A DNA stretch of 36,422 nucleotides from an uncultured Pseudoclavibacter sp. Lineage in GTDB: Bacteria > Actinomycetota > Actinomycetes > Actinomycetales > Microbacteriaceae. Where the stretch lies: assembly GCA_946221025.1 (NCBI GenBank), contig CAMIMS010000019.1, positions 1-36,422 on the forward strand. The letters are read 5' to 3'. Position numbers and translations under genes: made by a program. Positions 32,236 through 36,422 of this stretch are shown piece by piece. Position 1 is the stretch's first letter, and each line of letters begins with the position of its first letter. The notes below the pieces were generated by a model. The model had not been told where the DNA came from, made no database searches, and saw nothing but the letters and a program-made list of their open reading frames with translations.

Positions 32236-32643
32236 ATGCCTCCAGCGAGAATCGATGACGCAATTGGGATGAGCGCCCTGCGCGCCTGGGCGGGCGGGGC
32301 GAGCGATCGCAGCACCCTCGCGACGGCCGTGCGGTGGAGCCTGCAGGCGCTCGCCGAGCGCGCCCCCGGCAAAAGCGTCGAGGTGCGGGTTCCGCCGTTC
32401 GGCGCCGTGCAGTGCGTTGAGGGGCCTCGCCATACGCGTGGCACGCCACCGAATGTGATCGAGCTGGATGCGCAAACCTGGCTGCCGCTTGCCACCGGCA
32501 TGAGGTCGTGGTCCGAAGCGGTCGATGCGGGCGCCGTTCGGGCATCCGGAACGCGAGCCGACCTCGCGCACCTGCTTCCGGTGGTGCGCATCGCGGCGAA
32601 CCCATCCGCCGGGGGCCCCGAGCGGGCGGATGCGGGACAATAG
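32236..32643 (+). CDS. Sterol carrier (SCP2-like) family protein
   Basis: 135 residues. Resembles the actinobacterial sterol-carrier family protein often found near purine genes: N-terminal helix AIGMSALRAWAGG, VEVRVPPFGAVQCVEG, then the conserved NVIELDAQTWLPLATGMRSWSEAVDAGAVRASG. SCP2 folds bind lipids or act as maturation factors; the role here is unknown. Divergent from purD with about 110 bp between the starts. It ends 5 bp before the next gene. Confidence 0.75.
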   Translation: MPPARIDDAIGMSALRAWAGGASDRSTLATAVRWSLQALAERAPGKSVEVRVPPFGAVQCVEGPRHTRGTPPNVIELDAQTWLPLATGMRSWSEAVDAGAVRASGTRADLAHLLPVVRIAANPSAGGPERADAGQ

Positions 32644-32648
32644 CCGGT

Positions 32649-33221
32649 ATGCCACGTCGTCGACGCCGGCCAGATGCCGCAGCCACACCCGAGAACAACC
32701 AACCCCGCGAGATGAACCCGGTCGGTGTGGAGCGTGAGGTCGAAGTGCGGCGCATGCCCAAGATGGGCGTGTTTCTCGCGCTCGGTGCACTGATCGGCCT
32801 CATCCTCTCGCTCATCCTCGCCTTCGGCGTTCCGGCGCGAGAGCCCACGACCCCGGGCGTTCGAGAGTTCTCGCAATCGCAGGTCTTCGGCTTTGTCGCG
32901 CTCTTCCTCGTGCCGATCAGCATGGGCATCACGGGCCTGATCGGGTCGCTGCTCGGCCGCCGCGTCGGCACGGCCGTTGTGCGCCGCCTCCCAGATGAAG
33001 AGACACAGGATGCGGCTGCTGGCGCCGACGAAGCCTCCGACGCCACTGCGTCGACCGAGCGGGCGGAGGCCGGCGCGCCGGCAGACGATGCCGGGCGTGC
33101 TGCGATGCCGCTTGAGACCGCATCCGATATCGCCGCGACGGGCGATGCCGCGCCGCAGACCACGCAGGATGCGACCAAACCGATCGCCGACACGGCCCGG
33201 GATCAACGTTCCAGTTCGTAG
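32649..33221 (+). CDS. Small two-helix membrane protein, function unknown
   Basis: 190 residues: a basic N-terminus (MPRRRRRPDA), transmembrane helices at about 40-62 (MGVFLALGALIGLILSLILAF) and 80-105 (VFGFVALFLVPISMGITGLIG), then ~75 acidic, disordered residues. Family not recognised with confidence. GACAAT 7 nt before the ATG may be a -10, or the gene is read through from the SCP2-like gene. Bases 33222-33342 hold no other feature. Confidence 0.7.
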   Translation: MPRRRRRPDAAATPENNQPREMNPVGVEREVEVRRMPKMGVFLALGALIGLILSLILAFGVPAREPTTPGVREFSQSQVFGFVALFLVPISMGITGLIGSLLGRRVGTAVVRRLPDEETQDAAAGADEASDATASTERAEAGAPADDAGRAAMPLETASDIAATGDAAPQTTQDATKPIADTARDQRSSS

Positions 33222-33342
33222 TTCCGGCAGCGAGTTTCGAGAGGCAGAGCTCAATGGTGAGTGAACCCCGCATGAATCCCTCCCGCGCGAGCGCGCGCTT
33301 GAGCCGCTTTGCGCAGCGACCGGAGGTCGGAGGAACGAAGCG

Positions 33343-34641
33343 ATGACCGGATCGTGCACCGATCGCGTCGAAGTGGCGCTCGCGGAGGCCGACGGTCGCG
33401 GCCGAGAGCTCAACGCCGTCGTCACCACGCTCCGCGATCGAGCACTCGCGCTCGCCGCGGCAAGTGACGAGCGCATCGCAGCCGGACACGAGCCGCGCCC
33501 GCTCGAGGGAATCCCGTTCGCGATCAAAGACGTCATCGACGTTGACGGGGCGCCGACCACCGCGGGCTCGCGAGTCGAGCTGCCCGAGGCGGTCGCGAGC
33601 AGCACCGCCTCCCTCATCGAACAGCTCGAAACGCTCGGGGCCATCCCCATCGCGAAAACGAACTGCCAAGAGTTCTCCTACGGGATTCTCGGCGATGAGT
33701 CTGCGCACGGGCGATCGGTCAACCCGCGAGATGAGGCACTGTGCACCGGCGGGTCGAGCTCCGGCTCGGCCGTGCTGGTGGCGGCGGGAATCGTGCCGTT
33801 CGCGGTGGGCACGGACACTGCCGGTTCGGCGCGAACCCCCGGCGCGTTCTGCGGCGTGATTGGGGTGAAGCCAACGCGGGGGAGCCTTCCCGATAGCGGC
33901 ATCTTCCCGCTCGCGCCATCCTTCGATACGCCGGGCATTCTCGCGACGGATGCGGTGCTCGCGCGCGCCGTGACCGCATCCCTCCTCCGAGCGAGTTCGG
34001 ATGCAGATGCCGGCGCGCAAGCCCGCGGGGCGGCCGGTCACCGTGCGGGTTCCGGCAACCGCATCCCGCCGACGCTTCTGGCCGTGGACCTGCCGGAGGA
34101 GGTCGCGACGCGCATCGGCGCCGACAGCGCCGCCCTGCGCGCGGGCACTGATCGGGGCGACGCGCTTCGCGCAGTGTTCGCCGAGACGCTCGACGTGTAT
34201 GACACGGTTCGGTTGCACGAGGCGTTCACCGTGCACCGCGACCTTGTGCGCGAGCAGCGCGACCGGTACTGCCCGGGCGTGCTCGGGAAGATCCTCGCCG
34301 GTGAGCGCATCGCAACGAGCGAATACGAGCACGGGCTTCGGCGACGGGATGAACTCGAGGCGATGACCGAAGAGCTTCTCAGCGAGAACGAGCTGATCGT
34401 CTCGCCCGCGGTCGAAGGCGGCATTCCCCGGTGGGATGAGATCGGTCCCGATGCCGCGAAGCGCGCAACGCGCTGGACGACGCCCTGGAACGTGCTCGGG
34501 TGGCCGGCCGTCATCGTGCCGGTTCCCGGTGCGACGGATGCGCTGCCGGCCCTGCAGATTGCGGGCAGGCGCGGCGCCGACCGCGCCGTGCTCGACGCCG
34601 CGGTGCGACTCGAGCAGGCACTCGCGGCGGCAGCCGAGTAA
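33343..34641 (+). CDS. Amidase signature family hydrolase
   Basis: 432 residues. The Ser-cisSer-Lys triad is visible: K62 in PFAIKDVID, the cis-Ser in CTGGSSSGSA (136-143), and nucleophile S162 in GTDTAGSARTP. It is followed by GVIGVKPTRGSLPDSGIFPLAPSFDTPGILA. This resembles the allophanate-hydrolase/AtzF branch more than the GatA subunit, but the substrate is unknown. Strong GGAGG precedes the ATG. Convergent with purF; apparently not related to purine synthesis. Confidence 0.9.
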   Translation: MTGSCTDRVEVALAEADGRGRELNAVVTTLRDRALALAAASDERIAAGHEPRPLEGIPFAIKDVIDVDGAPTTAGSRVELPEAVASSTASLIEQLETLGAIPIAKTNCQEFSYGILGDESAHGRSVNPRDEALCTGGSSSGSAVLVAAGIVPFAVGTDTAGSARTPGAFCGVIGVKPTRGSLPDSGIFPLAPSFDTPGILATDAVLARAVTASLLRASSDADAGAQARGAAGHRAGSGNRIPPTLLAVDLPEEVATRIGADSAALRAGTDRGDALRAVFAETLDVYDTVRLHEAFTVHRDLVREQRDRYCPGVLGKILAGERIATSEYEHGLRRRDELEAMTEELLSENELIVSPAVEGGIPRWDEIGPDAAKRATRWTTPWNVLGWPAVIVPVPGATDALPALQIAGRRGADRAVLDAAVRLEQALAAAAE

Positions 34642-34668
34642 GCGCGCGAACCCGTGTGGACCGACTCC

Positions 34669-34698
34669 GGGGATTCCCGCGACCGCAACCGCGGCCCC
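34669..34698. terminator. Candidate terminator between amidase and purF
   Basis: GGGG..CCGCG pairs with CGCGG..CCCC around an 8-nt loop, with a small internal bulge on one side. It lies in the 88-bp gap between convergent genes. No U-tract. Confidence 0.4.
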
Positions 34699-34729
34699 GA
34701 ACGCGACCCGGTGGGAACTCAGCCCCGGC

Positions 34730-36187
34730 CTAGCTCTGCCGGGTGGCCTCGAGCCACGCGAGATACTCCGGCGTGACCGTGCCGGTGACGTACTCGCCGG
34801 TGAAGCACGACATTTCCAGCTCATCCACCGATGAGCCGGTCGTGACCGCGCGCTTCAAATCGTCGGTGTCCTGGTAGATGAGCCGGTCGGCACCGATGGC
34901 CGCGGCGATCTCATCCGTTGTGCGTCCATTCGCCACGAGCTCCGACCGCGTCGGCATATTGATTCCGTACACGTGCGGGTGGCGCACCGCTGGAGCCGCC
35001 GAGGCGAACGTGACCGATTCGGCGCCGGCACCCCGGGCCATTTCGACGATCTGGCGAGAGGTCGTGCCGCGCACGATCGAGTCGTCCACGAGCAGCACAT
35101 GCTTGCCGCGAAACTCTGTCGGCAGCGCGTTGAGCTTCTGGCGCACCGAGCGCTTTCGCACCGCCTGCCCGGGCATGATGAATGTGCGGCCGACGTAGCG
35201 GTTCTTGTAGAAGCCCTCGCGGTAGTCGATGCCGAGCGCCTGGGCAAGCTGCATCGCCTGCGGGCGCGCCGAATCGGGGATCGGCATGACCACATCCACA
35301 TCCCCGTGCGGAACGTCCCGCTTGATGCGCTCGGCGAGCGTCTCACCCATGCGAAGCCTCGTCTCGTAGACCGAGATGCCGTTCATGACCGAGTCGGGGC
35401 GCGCAAGGTACACGTACTCGAACGCGCAGGGGCACAGTCGCGGATTCTCCGCGCACTGCCTCGAAACCATCTCGCCCGCGGGACTGATGAACACCGCCTC
35501 GCCCGGCTCAATGTCGCGCACGATCTCGTAGCCGCCCGATTCGAGCACGAGCGATTCGGAGGCGACCACCCACTCATCCCTGCCGTCTTCGGCGCTTCGC
35601 CGCCCGAGAATGAGCGGACGAATGCCGAACGGGTCGCGCACCGCGAGCATCCCGACCCCGGCGATGAGCGCGATCACCGCGTACGAGCCCTCGAGGCGCT
35701 CGTGCATGCCGGAGACGGCGTCGAAGATCTCATCCGGCGTCAGTTCGTGGCCGGTGATGCGCTGCTGCAGCTCATTCGCGAGCACATTCACGAGCAGCTC
35801 GGTATCGGAGGCCGAGTTGATGTGCCGTCGATCGATGCGGAAGAGCTCATCCGACAGCTCGCGCGTGTTCGTGAGATTGCCGTTGTGCACGAGCACGATG
35901 CCGTAGGGCGCGTTCACGTAGAACGGCTGCACCTCGTCATCACGCCCAGCAGAGCCCGCAGTGGCGTAGCGCACGTGGCCGAGGCCGATGTTGCCGTTCA
36001 GGGTGCGCATATCGCGCGTTCGGTAGCCGTCGCGCACGTAGCCCTTGGCCTTCACACCGTGCAGCGTCGCCCCATCCATCGTCGAGATGCCGGTGGAGTC
36101 TTGCCCGCGGTGTTGCAGCAGCAGCAGCGAGTCGTACACCTGCTGGTTGACCGGGCCGGATGAAACATGACCCACGATGCCGCACAC
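34730..36187 (-). CDS. purF: Amidophosphoribosyltransferase
   Basis: 485 residues. First committed step of purine synthesis: PRPP plus glutamine to phosphoribosylamine. The N-terminal nucleophile Cys follows the start (V-CGIVGHV) and should be exposed by processing. Also LLLQHRGQDSTGI, HVRYATAGS, HNGNLTN, and the PRPP loop VLLVDDSIVRGTTS. Cysteines in CAENPRLCPC and SCFTGEY fit the 4Fe-4S type of Bacillus PurF. The start GTG at 36187 has GAGGAGG upstream; the longer ORF to 36361 runs through the intergenic hairpin. Confidence 0.97.
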   Translation of the reverse strand: MCGIVGHVSSGPVNQQVYDSLLLLQHRGQDSTGISTMDGATLHGVKAKGYVRDGYRTRDMRTLNGNIGLGHVRYATAGSAGRDDEVQPFYVNAPYGIVLVHNGNLTNTRELSDELFRIDRRHINSASDTELLVNVLANELQQRITGHELTPDEIFDAVSGMHERLEGSYAVIALIAGVGMLAVRDPFGIRPLILGRRSAEDGRDEWVVASESLVLESGGYEIVRDIEPGEAVFISPAGEMVSRQCAENPRLCPCAFEYVYLARPDSVMNGISVYETRLRMGETLAERIKRDVPHGDVDVVMPIPDSARPQAMQLAQALGIDYREGFYKNRYVGRTFIMPGQAVRKRSVRQKLNALPTEFRGKHVLLVDDSIVRGTTSRQIVEMARGAGAESVTFASAAPAVRHPHVYGINMPTRSELVANGRTTDEIAAAIGADRLIYQDTDDLKRAVTTGSSVDELEMSCFTGEYVTGTVTPEYLAWLEATRQS

Positions 36188-36319
36188 GCGAACGCGCCTC
36201 CTCGGGCCGGGATGGATGCGGGCAACTATCTTCCCACGCCGCCCGCGCCGCGGCTCCGTCTCCCCACGGGTTCCCGGGGGGCCGGCCCCACCCGCGCACA
36301 GCGGCACGAGTTCACGCCA

Positions 36320-36372
36320 GGTGGCCTCAAATGGTCCCAGTGGCCGGGCCAGTACGACCATTTGGGGCCACC
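36320..36372. terminator. Large hairpin upstream of purF
   Basis: GGTGGCCTCAAATGGTC pairs with GACCATTTGGGGCCACC (one G-T), and a further TGGCC/GGCCA inside extends the stem. Probably the terminator of the gene beyond the right edge, about 130 bp before the purF start. The last 50 bp of the window hold nothing I can name. Confidence 0.6.
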
Positions 36373-36422
36373 CAGCGAGAAGGGGAACCTGCCAACGTGC
36401 CTCGCGACAGACAGGCGCTAAC

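Noticed and set aside
32929..34824. 631-codon minus-strand frame opposite the amidase
   Set aside because: Shadow frame; the amidase with catalytic triad is on the other strand and has a proper start.
36373..36422. Partial gene at the right edge
   Set aside because: Too short, no frame gives a recognisable end, and stops occur in the plausible frames.

Overview
The window is high-GC chromosomal DNA from an actinobacterium, most likely a member of the Microbacteriaceae. The reasons are the GC-rich codon use, GTG starts, ATGA/GTGA-coupled genes, several leaderless-looking starts (a TANNNT box 6-7 nt before the start codon), the split heterodimeric lycopene cyclase genes (crtYe/crtYf type), and the WXG100-type and DUF3817-type proteins. 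Most genes are complete housekeeping genes. The exceptions are one integrated element and the genes it broke.

Layout. (1) 1-4236: an unusual minus-strand group made of an orphan tandem-NBD sugar-type ABC ATPase followed by two roadblock/LC7 proteins about 85% identical to each other. The second carries a 250-residue disordered N-terminal part and has a strong internal start. No permease or binding protein is present. (2) 4736-6091: purA. (3) 6242-20174: a plus-strand operon with overlapping genes, crtI-crtB-crtYe-crtYf-(FAD oxidoreductase)-pyrimidine-dimer glycosylase-P450, a carotenoid/photoprotection cluster. The FAD oxidoreductase gene is cut in two (9351-9512 and 16721-18307). (4) 9594-16647: a 7.05-kb, lower-GC integrative element bounded by a 24-bp perfect direct repeat. 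It has a tyrosine integrase beside the left repeat, three small unknown genes, and a Rep protein with a CRESS-type HUH endonuclease fused to an SF3 helicase. Just upstream of rep is a 12-bp stem-loop whose loop contains a nonanucleotide (TAGTGCTAC) resembling CRESS-DNA virus origins. The element also holds the N- and C-terminal remnants of an N6-adenine methylase/type IIG restriction gene, split by an ABC-F gene with a short upstream ORF. A tRNA 3' half and its terminator lie next to the right repeat.

(5) 20175-20811: a gene-free, repeat-rich stretch with tandem repeats and two copies of a ~73-bp imperfect palindrome; a third copy lies upstream of purL. (6) 20812-22851: a GNAT acetyltransferase, deoC, a small acidic protein and an AroQ chorismate mutase. 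(7) 22922-36187: purine synthesis. purL and the operon purD-purC-purS-purQ are on the minus strand, as is purF. Between them lie a DUF3817 membrane protein, an unknown protein, a WXG100-alpha/beta-hydrolase fusion, an SCP2-like protein, a two-helix membrane protein and an amidase.

How they work together: purF, purD, purS/Q/L and purC supply six activities of IMP synthesis and purA commits IMP to AMP. The crt genes make and cyclise lycopene-type carotenoids. The co-transcribed UV-damage glycosylase suggests a joint light-protection function. The most novel candidates are the CRESS-Rep element and the ABC-roadblock module.
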